NCBI RefSeq assembly: GCF_003427025.1
Contig: NZ_QVAI01000016.1
Coordinates: 1 to 64,000, forward strand
Reading direction: 5' to 3'
Length of the DNA stretch: 64,000 nucleotides
Source of the DNA: Jiangella endophytica
GTDB lineage: Bacteria; Actinomycetota; Actinomycetes; Jiangellales; Jiangellaceae
Below the pieces are notes generated by a model. That model was not told the DNA's origin and searched no databases. It saw nothing but the letters and a program-made list of their open reading frames with translations. A program made the translations under genes and the position numbers. Of this stretch, positions 42,428 through 51,205 are shown one piece after another; position 1 is the first letter of the stretch, and each line of letters starts with the position of its first letter.

Positions 42428-42808
42428 ATGGAAGCTCGGCCGCTGGAGTTCCGCGACTTCGCTCTGGGCATTTTTGCAGCCTATGTTTGCGCGTGCGCCC
42501 TGATGATCGCCCTCGGATCCTTCGTAATCGATGACTCGTTTTCTGCTGGATTGTTCCTTGGCGGCCTAGTTGCAATTTTTGCGATTCCTTTGATTGCACT
42601 AATCGCAGTACCGGGCTCGATGTACATCGAGCGCCGACTAAACGGTGCTGGTGATGCTCCTGTTGGTAGGCTCGCCTATTGGTACCTGGTTCTGGGTGCA
42701 CTGGCCGGAGTGCCGCTTTCCTTCCTCTCCTGGCACGTCATGAGTGTGAGTATCGTCTCGTCCTTGGTTGGCAGATTTGTGGCGGCGGTGAGTGCGCGGA
42801 AAGGTTAG
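42428..42808 (+). CDS. Small membrane protein of unknown function, atypical base composition
   Basis: 126 residues with four predicted membrane helices ('FALGIFAAYVCACALMIALG', 'GLFLGGLVAIFAIPLIALIA', 'YWYLVLGALAGVPLSFLSW', a weaker C-terminal one). The codons are much richer in A/T than those of neighbours (TTT, ATT, GTA), so the gene was probably acquired from a lower-GC donor. ATG 42428 follows GGGGGAT. No family is recognised. Four-helix proteins of this size occur as immunity or stress proteins, but nothing here decides that. Confidence 0.65.
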   Translation: MEARPLEFRDFALGIFAAYVCACALMIALGSFVIDDSFSAGLFLGGLVAIFAIPLIALIAVPGSMYIERRLNGAGDAPVGRLAYWYLVLGALAGVPLSFLSWHVMSVSIVSSLVGRFVAAVSARKG

Positions 42809-43063
42809 CCGGGATCATTCTCGGGCTGGCGAAGTACCCCACAGCCAGGGCGCTAGCGGGGTAGACGCGGACGTCTGGCGCTTGAGAGCCTGGCCAGAGT
42901 CATCGCGACGGCCCCATCGGCGCGTGTTGTCCCTCGTCGGAAAGTGCGTACGACCTCGGGCGTCGGCCACGCACCGGAGGTGCAATGAGGCGCGCGCCCA
43001 GGCCGGAGAAGTGCGGATCACGTTGTCTGAGTTCCGGCATCGCCATCGTCACCGACGGAGTCG

Positions 43064-44563
43064 ATGCTCCGGATCGTCCTTCCGGGCCTCGCGACGCTCG
43101 ACGCCGCGGGCCTCAAGACCCGCACGACGAGATCGGCCCTCACAGCGGCCGACACGACCGTGATCTACGTGTCCGCCGCGGACGTGTCCGCGGTCGTCTC
43201 ATGGCTGCGCCCCTTCGCCGGAGGACTGTGCGGCCCGGTTCCTGCCTGCACCGATGCCGTCGCGGACGGGGTCGCCCTCGCGCCGGGTCACGGAGCCGAG
43301 AGCTACGGTGCGCGTGTCTGCGCGCGGCTCGCGGCCATGTGGGTCGACGGGATCACCGATCACCATGCCCTCGATCGAGGCCTGACGGAGAGCATCCCCC
43401 GCCTCGCGCCGTCCGTGGTCCGGGACGCCAGGCGGGCCTGGCGCGCGCCCGGCCCGGCCGCGAACGACCACCCGCATCGTGTGCCGTCGCCGCCACGGTC
43501 TGTCAGTTCGTCGCTCAAGGACACCCTTGCGGCCGTCGTCGCGGACCTCACCGGGACCGCGATCTGGCGCGACGGCGCGTGCTCGTGGCTCGTGCGCACC
43601 CACCCGGACCAGGACCGGCACGGTCTGGCCGGGCCGTACCTGTACGACGGCACGGCGGGGATCGCGGTCGCCCTGACCCATGCCGCTCGTGCCCTCGGCT
43701 GCGAGCAGACGATCGAGACCGCCGCCGGCGCGGCGACCCACGCCGCGCGCACCGTCGGCACCGATCCGACTGGCTACGATCTCGGCCTCTTCACCGGCGG
43801 CGCCGGCGCGTGGCACGCCGTCCGCATCGTGGCGGCCCACTGCGGGCGCCCTGACCTCCACCGGCAGGCATCCGAACGGCTCGCAGGCCTGACAGTGCCG
43901 CGGGGCCGGGGTCCCTGGGATCTCATCGACGGCCTCGCCGGCTACGCCTATCAGGCGAGCCTGCTGGACCCGCCCGCCCGGCCGGCCGCGGAGTCGCTGG
44001 GGCGGGTCGCGCGACGGCTCGACTCGCTCCGATCCCGGCAGCTCGGCTTAGCCCACGGGGTCCTCGGCCGAGATCTCGCTCTCGCAGCACTCGCCCCGGG
44101 TGGCACCGGCGCGACAGCCGGTCCGGCCTCCGTCGATCCCGTGGTGCTGCGGCGGCGTGGCGGCACGAGCTGGTGCCGTGGCACGGCCGGGCTGGTCGAG
44201 GCCGACCGGCTCGTGCGCTTACTGCGCGGCGACGGTTACCGCGAGGGACGGGTGGACGAGGCGCTGCGGACACTCCTCGAACGGCACGCCGCTGTCGCCG
44301 AGCGCACCGTCCCTACCGGCAACCTGTGCCACGGCCCGCTGGGCGCGGTACTGATCCTTCTGCTCCGCGACCACGAGATCAGCCCGCCGCCGTCACTCAC
44401 CACCGACTGGTACGGGCACGAGTACCGGTCCGCCGAACCTGGCCTCATGACGGGCAAAGCAGGCGTCGCGCATACCCTCGCCGTCGCACTCGCCACGATG
44501 GACTCCCTCACCCGCCCGACGACACTGCTGGCACTCCTCGTGTCCGGCTCGTGCAGGGCGTGA
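43064..44563 (+). CDS. LanC-like cyclase-fold protein with a HopA1-like N-terminal remnant
   Basis: 499 residues. Residues ~190-495 show the repeated Gly motifs of the LanC alpha/alpha-toroid: 'YLYDGTAGIAVAL', 'LFTGGAGAWHAV', 'DLIDGLAGYAYQ', 'GLAHGVLGRDLAL', 'SWCRGTAGL', 'NLCHGPLGAVL', 'GLMTGKAGVAHTL'. The zinc ligands Cys, Cys-His are kept ('SWCRG', 'NLCHG'), so lanthionine-type cyclisation is possible. Residues ~1-115 resemble the C-terminal part of HopA1-family proteins ('VIYVSAADVSAVVSWLRPFA', 'VALAPGHGAESYGARVCARL'), which serve as lyases in class V lanthipeptide pathways. A stop lies 15 codons upstream of the ATG, so the HopA1 part is truncated. No precursor peptide or kinase is seen nearby. 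Confidence 0.7.
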   Translation: MLRIVLPGLATLDAAGLKTRTTRSALTAADTTVIYVSAADVSAVVSWLRPFAGGLCGPVPACTDAVADGVALAPGHGAESYGARVCARLAAMWVDGITDHHALDRGLTESIPRLAPSVVRDARRAWRAPGPAANDHPHRVPSPPRSVSSSLKDTLAAVVADLTGTAIWRDGACSWLVRTHPDQDRHGLAGPYLYDGTAGIAVALTHAARALGCEQTIETAAGAATHAARTVGTDPTGYDLGLFTGGAGAWHAVRIVAAHCGRPDLHRQASERLAGLTVPRGRGPWDLIDGLAGYAYQASLLDPPARPAAESLGRVARRLDSLRSRQLGLAHGVLGRDLALAALAPGGTGATAGPASVDPVVLRRRGGTSWCRGTAGLVEADRLVRLLRGDGYREGRVDEALRTLLERHAAVAERTVPTGNLCHGPLGAVLILLLRDHEISPPPSLTTDWYGHEYRSAEPGLMTGKAGVAHTLAVALATMDSLTRPTTLLALLVSGSCRA

Positions 44564-44897
44564 TGGCTTCCGCCTTGGGTGCCGAGGCGTGAACCGGTGG
44601 AACGCGTATGTCCTGTCGATGAACAGACCCCGCTTGTTGATCTTTCGAAAGGTTTCAGGGGTCGTCGGCCTGGGTGTCGTCCTCGTGCCGCCGCTCGGCC
44701 GGCGCACGACGTATCAGCGGGATTGCGTCCGTGGTGACGATCACCGATTTCGGTAACCGACAATGTCTGTTGGCACGTGTTCATGATCTACAGGGGGTTT
44801 GATCGGCCGGGACGAATGCAAGCGTGTGCGGAGCAGTCGCACGCAGTCTCGCCCTGGGTCTGATGGGGGCTCTCAGTCCCAGGGAGGGATGGGAGTC
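44564..44897. other. Intergenic segment with a 10-bp palindrome
   Basis: No gene. CTTTCGAAAG (44642-44651) inside GATCTTTCGAAAGGTTTCA resembles operator sequences of LacI-family plant-polysaccharide regulators, but no such gene is adjacent. It may be a remnant. Confidence 0.35.
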
Positions 44898-45165
44898 ATG
44901 GTGGCACCGAGGGAGTATCCGGAGGAGCTTCGAGAGCGGGCGATCCGGATGCGGTCGAGGCGCGGCGTGATCCGGCGACGCGGCCTGGCGCGGTCCGGCG
45001 GGTCGGTGAGCAGCTCGGGATCAATCCCGAGGCATTGCGCGGGTGGGTCAATCAGGCCCTGATCGACGCTGGCGACCGGCCCGGGACCACCACGCCGGAC
45101 GCACAGCGCCTGGCCGAGTTGGAGCGAGAGAACCGTCGACTCCGAGCAACGCCGCGCAGGCGAGA
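44898..45165 (+). pseudogene. IS3-family transposase OrfA remnant
   Basis: An N-terminal piece 'PREYPEELRERAIRM' in one frame continues after a frameshift near 44955 in another frame as 'ARRDPATRPGAVRRVGEQLG', 'INPEALRGWVNQALIDAG' and 'TTTPDAQRLAELERENRRLR', the HTH and leucine-zipper parts of IS3/IS911-type OrfA. Similarity stops at about 45150, before OrfB. No terminal inverted repeats could be assigned. The element is dead. Confidence 0.75.
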
Positions 45166-45287
45166 CTCAGAGAGCAGGATAGCGGCAACTGGGCGGGGAG
45201 ACCTCAGGCTACCCGTCCGACAGCCAGAACCGCCGGTCACCGAACCACACAAATAAGATCACGATGAGCTGCGCTGGGTCTCCCATG

Positions 45288-46597
45288 TCAGCCTGTGAGC
45301 GGCCTCATATTGTATAGCGAGGCGACCGTATGAATGGACGTGAACCACGCAGCACACGGCCCGACAGTCGAATTGGCGTTCGTAGCGCCACTCTGTATTC
45401 CTACCGCCCGGGGGCCGCTCGAAACAACTTGAATCCATGGGCCGCCGCTGTCACCTTGATAAATGCACGGACCGTAGGACTTGTAAGCCCGCACCATAGG
45501 GTACATGGTCCAACCGTTGGAATACGTCACGGAAACATGCGTATCGGTAATATCCCAACCGCATGATGTTCCACCCAGTGCACCGCTCATGCACAGGCTG
45601 CCGCCGCTAACATCGACTGGCCAACTAGTATTGTAGGAATTTATCGTAGTGTATGTTGTTGTTCTCCTTGCTCCCCAGAAGACGCTAGGGCTACCTCCTG
45701 TGATGGGCCAAACAGTTAGGTCGCCGTAGCGAATATCACCAATAAGTCTTGAGTCTCCGCTGGAATTGAGAGTGTTCGTCATTCCGCTAACGGTTCCAAG
45801 AAGGTTCGTCCATGTCGAGCCATCCCCACAAGACTGTTGGCAGCATTATAGGTGGATACTGCAACCGTGCCGATGCAGTGGCCTGCTGTCACCATGAACT
45901 GGCGAGCATCAGTAGCTCGCCGGACAGCGAAACCACCGGTGCAAACGGGCGAATGCACGTGCCAGTTGGTCGGAGCATAACCTGCGCCGCCGCTGTACGG
46001 GTAGCGGTCCTTCCACCGGTCGGGGCCGGCAGTCGCCACTGCTATGTCCTCTTGCCGAAATAGAGTGTCAGTCCCAAAAACGGCTTGTGCGGCCAGGACT
46101 GTCGACTCGTTGAGCACGGACAGGCCGATGACGAGCTTGTTGTCTTCGGGATCGACAGTCGCGGTGACCATGGAGGCTCCGGCGTAATCGGCCTCGTTGA
46201 GACTCGGATCGAGCGCCGGCTCCATGAGTTCCTCGAGGCTGTGATCCACCTCCCGGATCTCAACTGGCGTAGGCGCCGTCGCCACCAAATGCTCTAGCTC
46301 ATCGCCAACGACCGCTTCCCACCCAGGAGTGACGTTCACGATCACGCTGCCATCGCGGTAATGATTCTTGGCCCAGATGTCTTCATGGCCACCCAGAACC
46401 GCATTGGCCGCGTTGAATGCGGATTCCTCTTGAGGTGTCAGATCAAGATCATACGCTCGTTCGGGCGCGATATACGACTCCCAGTCGCGCTCTGTGCGCG
46501 TATCTGCACCCGCTGCGTGACGTGCGGCAAGTGCGGTCGCCAACAGAACTAGAAGTGCAGTCCCCGCCTTCACGGGTGTCTGACGAGTCAATGTCAT
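45288..46597 (-). pseudogene. Secreted trypsin-like serine protease split by a frameshift
   Basis: The upstream part (46597-45779, 272 codons) has a signal peptide ('ALLVLLATALAARHAAGA'), a propeptide, and the start of a chymotrypsin-fold domain with the catalytic His ('FMVTAGHCIG'). It stops at TGA 45779. The rest (from 45782, ATGA overlap) supplies the Asp region ('GDSRLIGDIRYGDLTVWPI'), the Ser box ('CIYQGDSGGPW') and the C-terminus in the -1 frame. Translating the second frame upstream gives 'TNLLGTVSGM', a natural continuation, so a 1-nt indel near 45800-45812 fits best. Programmed frameshifting is less likely because no canonical slippery heptamer is seen. GC content is lower than in flanking genes. 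Confidence 0.75.
46146..46387 (-). repeat. 242-bp perfect inverted repeat, left arm
   Basis: Reverse complement of 47038-47279 without a single difference. It covers the protease propeptide-coding part. Similarity falls off sharply at both ends, which is typical of gene conversion or a recent short duplication. Confidence 0.95.
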
Positions 46598-46794
46598 GAG
46601 CCCCCCCAGCTGTCGATCGTCGCAAGTTGGATGATCGTTTCACCTGATTGAGATTGTGTCAATGTATGGTGTAAACTAGTGGCGAGTTTTTCCGACTTGA
46701 TCAGCCCACATGGAACTTTGCGCTGGCTGGGAACGTCTACTGAATAGGCGCTCGGGTGCGGGGTCACCGGCAAGGGGCGAGGGAGGCGGTCAAG

Positions 46795-47406
46795 ATGAGA
46801 CGACGGTTGGCAACGCAGGCGGGCCGGGCCCACGGTGTGCTGCAGTCTGCGATGGGACTGCTTGTCGTAGGTGCGGGCGTCGGCGCCGTGACTGCGTGCG
46901 GCGCCAGCGACGAGGCCACTACTTCGGAGCATGATGTGACCAACTGGCAAGACAGAGTGCTCACGTCACAACCTGTCGAACTCCCGTCACCTGAGGCAAC
47001 GGCGACGCTTGAGCTCGCCAATGCGGTTCTGGATGGTCATGAAGACATCTGGGCCAAGAATCATTACCGCGATGGCAGCGTGATCGTGAACGTCACTCCT
47101 GGGTGGGAAGCGGTCGTTGGCGATGAGCTAGAGCATTTGGTGGCGACGGCGCCTACGCCAGTTGAGATCCGGGAGGTGGATCACAGCCTCGAGGAACTCA
47201 TGGAGCCGGCGCTCGATCCGAGTCTCAACGAGGCCGATTACGCCGGAGCCTCCATGGTCACCGCGACTGTCGATCCCGAGCGGAACGCCCTCGTGGTCGG
47301 ATTGACCGAGGTTGACGAAGACTCTGTCAGTGCTGCAGCTGAGGCATTCGGGTCAGATGCATTGTTCGTGCGCGAGGATCCTGCTAGCCCGACAGTCAAT
47401 CGTTGA
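46795..47406 (+). CDS. Lipoprotein consisting of a stand-alone protease prodomain
   Basis: 203 residues. The signal peptide ends in a lipobox-like 'GAVTACGAS', so the protein is probably anchored outside the membrane. The body equals the propeptide of the protease encoded opposite: 80 residues from 'HEDIWAKNHYRDG' to 'VTATVDPE' are identical. It stops just where the catalytic domain would begin ('VREDPASPTVNR'). Prodomains of this type fold and inhibit their protease, so this could be an anchored inhibitor or chaperone; alternatively it is a truncated protease gene. ATG 46795 follows GGGAGGCGG. Confidence 0.65.
   Translation: MRRRLATQAGRAHGVLQSAMGLLVVGAGVGAVTACGASDEATTSEHDVTNWQDRVLTSQPVELPSPEATATLELANAVLDGHEDIWAKNHYRDGSVIVNVTPGWEAVVGDELEHLVATAPTPVEIREVDHSLEELMEPALDPSLNEADYAGASMVTATVDPERNALVVGLTEVDEDSVSAAAEAFGSDALFVREDPASPTVNR
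47038..47279 (+). repeat. 242-bp perfect inverted repeat, right arm
   Basis: Partner of 46146-46387. The arms are separated by 650 bp containing both divergent gene starts. Confidence 0.95.
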
Positions 47407-48122
47407 TCTTGCGGATCGGAACCACAAACACCTAGCGACGGTGTTCTCGCGGCGCCGCAGCGGGGTGCTGGCGGGGCGTGCGGAAGAGGTGCCTCGAGCC
47501 GCGCGGATCCGGCCGGGTCGCCGGATGATCGACGTCCTCGGCACCCCGCTGTACTGCTGCCAGGCGATGGAGCCGAATGTCAGATGCATGGTGAGGCTCG
47601 CGACGGCGAACCCCGTTCGTAGGTTCGATGCCCGCGGCACCGCAGTCGTCGCGAGCCAACTCACAGGCACGGGCGCGCGAGCCGTTGTCGTCGAGGACGG
47701 CCTCGACATCGAGACCTGCGAGGGTTCAGCGACGATCGGCCTAGAACTGGGCCGGCGCCCTCCCGTCGCTCGATGCCGTCCTGATCGCTCTCCGTGGCGG
47801 AGTGATGGCCACCAGGGCGGGTCGCGTGCTGAAGACAGCGGCGTACGGCGTCGAGGTGACCTGCGTTCAACCGGCGGGCGCACTGGCCATCCGGTGTCAC
47901 CGTCGACGGGCGCCGCGAGGTGCTCGGGTTCGATGTCGGCGACAGCCGGCGCTCCGGTTCGGGTGGTCCGGCAGCCTGCCAGATCTGATCCGCTCGCTGT
48001 CGGCGATGGCTTCACCATGTCCGACCGTAAGCGATCACGTCCGGCCACCTACGACCGTAGTTTGGCGAATACGTGTCCAAGTTCGCCTTCCTGCCGCAGC
48101 CTCGCGCGTGTTACAGCAGGTC
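47407..48122. other. Degenerate mobile-element segment with an IS256-type scrap
   Basis: No intact gene. A plus-strand frame at about 47893-47990 reads 'VTVDGRREVLGFDVGDS', the conserved core of IS256/mutator transposases, and then ends. The rest shows no recognisable feature. Confidence 0.55.
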
Positions 48123-48147
48123 AGCGCAGGTGGTGATGCTGCCGGTG

Positions 48148-48197
48148 CACCGCCCTCTCAAGGCGGTAGCGCGGGTTCGAATCCCGTCGGGGCTACA
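48148..48197 (+). tRNA. tRNA 3'-half (CTC anticodon, Glu-like): probable attachment-site remnant
   Basis: A perfect anticodon arm (CCGCC-CTCTCAA-GGCGG, anticodon CTC), a short variable loop, a T arm (GCGGGTTCGAATCCCGT) and a 3' acceptor strand CGGGGCT-A are present. The 5' half does not fit: the expected AGCCCCG strand is absent (5 of 7 pairs at best) and no normal D arm forms. A tRNA 3' half beside an integrase gene is the classic trace of site-specific integration. Confidence 0.6.
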
Positions 48198-48202
48198 GAT
48201 AG

Positions 48203-48243
48203 GCGCCCCTCACCTGCGGAAACGCAAGGTGAGGGGCGCTTTT
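48203..48243 (+). terminator. Rho-independent terminator after the tRNA 3' half
   Basis: A 13-bp perfect stem (GCGCCCCTCACCT / AGGTGAGGGGCGC) followed by CTTTTG. It lies 6 nt beyond the tRNA 3' end, where a tRNA terminator is expected. Confidence 0.8.
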
Positions 48244-48249
48244 GTGTCC

Positions 48250-49295
48250 AGCCGTCGACGGTCGTAGACGGCTCGCTACGGGCGTCCTCGCCAGGTGCGC
48301 GCCCAAGGTTCTCGGCTGGTGGTGGCGCTTCAGCGCTGCGACGATCCTGGCTCGGTACAGCTCGTCGTCGCCGTCGACGCACGTGGCGTAGATCTTGAGC
48401 AGGACGTCGACGGAATGTCCGGCCCAGGCCGCGACCTTGGTCGCTGGGACGCCGGAGTTGAGCCAGGTGGAGACGGCGGCGTGGCGCCGGTCGTAGGGGC
48501 GCAGCGCGACCAGCAGACGTTCGCATCGACGTCGAAGACTGCCTCGCGGGCGCGGTTCCAGACTCGGAACACGGTGAAGGCGGGGAGGTGGTCGGAGCTG
48601 CGTTCGCCGACGAACAGGCGCCCGTCGGGTGTGGTGCCGAAGGTGTCGAGGTGGTGGTGCAGCAGGGCGGTGAGTCAGGTGGTGACGGGACCTTGCGTAC
48701 CTCGCCTGGCTCGCGCTGTTTGAGTGGCCGGTCATCTCGCGCATTGCCTGTGTTGGTCCATTCGCCGCCGGCGTGGGGCTCGGCTGCTTCCAGGTAGATC
48801 CAGCCCCAGCCCTTGCCGGGGAGATCGAGGTTGTCGCGGCGTAGTTCGGCGGCTTCGGGGCGGAGCGCGGCGTAGTAGAGGCAGCCGAAGTAGGCCTCGA
48901 GACGCTGCCCCGTGAAGCTCTGGGCGGCGACGGCGGCGAGCAGGTCGCGCGCCTGGCTCGGGTTGGCGACGCAGCGCCGGTCGACCTCGGCGATGCGGTG
49001 CGCCGGCTGCTTGACGGTGGGGAGCGGGTTGGTGACGAGAACCTTCCGCTTGATCGCGTACTCGGCCAGGTTGTACAGGATCTTCCGCCACCGTGAGATG
49101 GCGCTGGTCGCCCTGGCACCACCGTCGAGGCGCACCGCGAGGCCGTCGACGAGGTGGCGCAGCACGTCGGTATCGGCGAGATCCGAGGCCGGTCTGCTGT
49201 GGCTGGCGGCCCATCGCAAGGCGTCGCTCACCCAGGCCGGCTGATTCGGGTCCTCGCGCCGGTTGGTGTTGAACGCCCACCGTTTCAGCGCCGCG
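48250..49295 (-). pseudogene. Degenerate tyrosine-type site-specific integrase
   Basis: The N-terminal core-binding part ('TSAISRWRKILYNLAEYAIK', 'RKVLVTNPLPTVK') and first catalytic stretch ('FGCLYYAALRPEAAELRRDN', with the Arg) are in one frame. The C-terminal catalytic box ('RPYDRRHAAVSTWLNSGVPA', 'TKVAAWAGHSVDVLLKIYAT', with His, Arg, His, Tyr) is in another, with a further frame change in between. A stop precedes the first coding stretch at the 5' end. At least two frameshifts plus 5' loss make it inactive. It resembles integrases of actinobacterial integrative elements and abuts the tRNA scrap. Confidence 0.8.
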
Positions 49296-49517
49296 CGCAG
49301 CTGAACACCGTTTCCGTGCCATCACCATCGCCCTCAAGACGATGTCTCCCCGCTACGAGGGGACCCCGGCTGGGGTCGACGAGAGGCTGGCTAGATCGGC
49401 TGCTCCCGTCGGGGCCCGGGAATCATGTGGCGGTAGGGCCCCGACGAGATCAAAGTACCGCTCGACGAGCGGCATCCGCCCACTTCAGCGGCCCGTGGGA
49501 AGGGATGCCGCGGGTGG

Positions 49518-50933
49518 TCACGGCCCGTCGGGGATGGCGCAGAAGTGGCTGTGCTTCTCGAGGCCCGTGGCAGCGATCCACCCCGCCGGATCCTCGATCG
49601 TCCAGGGCTGCCCGTACTGGAGGGGCGTCGCCCGCTGCAAACGTATGGTGTTTCGATCCGATACGAAGCCTGTCGGGACGCCAGCACCGAAGTAGGCGTA
49701 GTTCATGGTGGAGTTGAAGAAGAAGTTGTCCTCGATAGGGAAGTCGATCGGGAGCTCGTTCAGGTAGATCAGCAGGTGCGTGCTCTTGCCTGCCTTGTCT
49801 GGGCGGACGGCCGCGCCCCAGCTCTTGCCGGCGTCGATGCAGGTATTCCGGGTGAAGGAGCAGTTCACGAATCCAGTGCCCGGGCCGCGATTCGTCCCCT
49901 TCGACCATGTTTCAAGGGACTGGGTGCAGTTCTGCACGAGATTATCCCGGATGATCACATCGGTCCAGCCGAGATTCGCTCCCTCCTGACTTCCCTGGCA
50001 CGTGATTGCGACGTCGTAGACCTGGCTGATCGAGTTGTTCTCGATGGTGATCCCTCTAGAGCCGATCCACAACTGGACGCCGTTGCCGTACCGAGTGGTG
50101 TTGGCAGCCGGACCTAGCTGGGAACCTCCGATTTCTCGGATGATGTTGCTTCCGAAGTAGACGTTCGCCATCCCTGCGGCCCCGCTGAAGCCGTGCCCGC
50201 CCGCTCCGAGGAGATCCAGCTCGGTGACGTTGAGGGAGGACTGCCCCACGATGATGCTGTCATCGACGGCAATGCGTACGCTGCGCCCGTTGGCTGCAGG
50301 GTTGGAGTACGCCCGGACGTAGACGTACTGGTCGTCCGAGTAGAAGTCCCACTCCGAGGCGAGCGCGGCCAGAGACCACCGCTTGACTCCCCGGATGACA
50401 CCGTCCACATTGAGGAACCCCACCTCGGTACTGGCGGAGCTGGTGTTCCCCGTGTACGAGCCGGACGCCGCCGTGATGTCTATCCGCCACACGCCCGAAC
50501 TGTGCTCGATCCAGGCTCCCGGGATCTTGCAGATCTTGTAGCAGGAGATCTGAGGTCGAGCACCTGTCCCGTAGGCACCGATCGACAGGGACGGCTCGGT
50601 TCCCACTGCTCGCGGGATCGCTGTGACCGCTCCGTAGAAGGTGTCGCCCCGGCGTAGCAGAACGACGTCGCCGCGGTTGATCGTCCCATCAGCCAAGGCT
50701 GCGTTGAGTTTCACGATCGAGGCCCAGGCGTTGGCGTCGCTCAGGCCGCTCTTGGAATCGTCGCCATTCGAGCGAAGGTAGAAGGTCTTGCCGCCCGGAG
50801 CGGGCTCCATCGCCCGGGCGGCGTGGGTCGACGGGGCGAGCGCCGCGAGCGCCCCTCCCGCCAAGGCAGCCGAAAGGAGCGTCCGCCTTCTCAGGGCGAA
50901 GCTCGACGAATGGTCTTCGGAGGATGGGTTCAT
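49518..50933 (-). CDS. Secreted right-handed beta-helix protein (pectate-lyase-like fold)
   Basis: 471 residues. A twin-arginine-type signal ('RRRTLLSAALAGGALAALAP') is followed by a parallel beta-helix: 'GKTFYLRSNGDDSKSGLSDA' (the start of many PL/GH28-type helices), then repeated N-x-I turns ('ITIENNSISQVYDVAITCQG', 'VIIRDNLVQNCTQSLETW', 'FTRNTCID'). No catalytic motif can be assigned with confidence; polysaccharide lyase or hydrolase activity is likely. It is divergent from the LacI gene at 51206 and probably belongs to that regulon. Confidence 0.82.
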   Translation of the reverse strand: MNPSSEDHSSSFALRRRTLLSAALAGGALAALAPSTHAARAMEPAPGGKTFYLRSNGDDSKSGLSDANAWASIVKLNAALADGTINRGDVVLLRRGDTFYGAVTAIPRAVGTEPSLSIGAYGTGARPQISCYKICKIPGAWIEHSSGVWRIDITAASGSYTGNTSSASTEVGFLNVDGVIRGVKRWSLAALASEWDFYSDDQYVYVRAYSNPAANGRSVRIAVDDSIIVGQSSLNVTELDLLGAGGHGFSGAAGMANVYFGSNIIREIGGSQLGPAANTTRYGNGVQLWIGSRGITIENNSISQVYDVAITCQGSQEGANLGWTDVIIRDNLVQNCTQSLETWSKGTNRGPGTGFVNCSFTRNTCIDAGKSWGAAVRPDKAGKSTHLLIYLNELPIDFPIEDNFFFNSTMNYAYFGAGVPTGFVSDRNTIRLQRATPLQYGQPWTIEDPAGWIAATGLEKHSHFCAIPDGP

Positions 50934-51068
50934 GACAGCCTTTCGCCCGCGAAGGGGTCGCGATTAGGTCGTCAACAGTGCTCGTCTGAGGGAGGAGCGG
51001 GCCCACGTTTTCGACGTTGAACGGGTACCCGCCCGCGATATCACGGGCGATGGGGAAAGTAATGCTGA

Positions 51069-51090
51069 CCCGTGCACGGGAAATTGTCAA
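51069..51090 (-). promoter_or_regulatory. Promoter region of the beta-helix gene with a 12-bp palindrome
   Basis: On the minus strand TTGACA (51090-51085) is followed by a spacer that contains the perfect palindrome CCCGTGCACGGG (51069-51080). A repressor bound there would cover the promoter. It differs from the CTAAT-type operators of the LacI gene. Confidence 0.45.
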
Positions 51091-51108
51091 CGCTCGATCG
51101 CAGGCGCC

Positions 51109-51166
51109 TTGACAAGAGCCCTTCGTGCGGTAGGCTGACTCCCGAGCTGGACTAATGCGTATTAGT
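51109..51166 (+). promoter_or_regulatory. Promoter and operator of the second LacI gene
   Basis: TTGACA (51109-51114), 16 nt, TAGGCT (51131-51136), then the inverted repeat ACTAAT-GCGT-ATTAGT (51151-51166) just past the expected transcription start. A closely related site, CTAATACGATTTAG, lies at 52320-52333 before the binding-protein gene. This suggests autorepression and control of the operon. Confidence 0.65.
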
Positions 51167-51205
51167 AATCATTGGCCGCGCGGAGTCTCGACGAGGAGGC
51201 GATCG

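Noticed and set aside
45779-45830. Programmed -1 frameshifting in the split protease
   Set aside because: The shift has the right direction, but no X-XXY-YYZ slippery heptamer or downstream stem was evident, and the family is not known for recoding; a 1-nt indel explains it.
47353-48048. Overlapping frames of 190-270 codons on both strands around 47.4-48.1 kb
   Set aside because: Arg/Pro-rich composition without motifs; the only recognisable piece is the short IS256-type core at about 47893-47990.
48123-48197. Complete functional tRNA gene
   Set aside because: The 3' half is perfect, but the 5' acceptor strand gives only 5 of 7 pairs with internal mismatches and no proper D arm forms.
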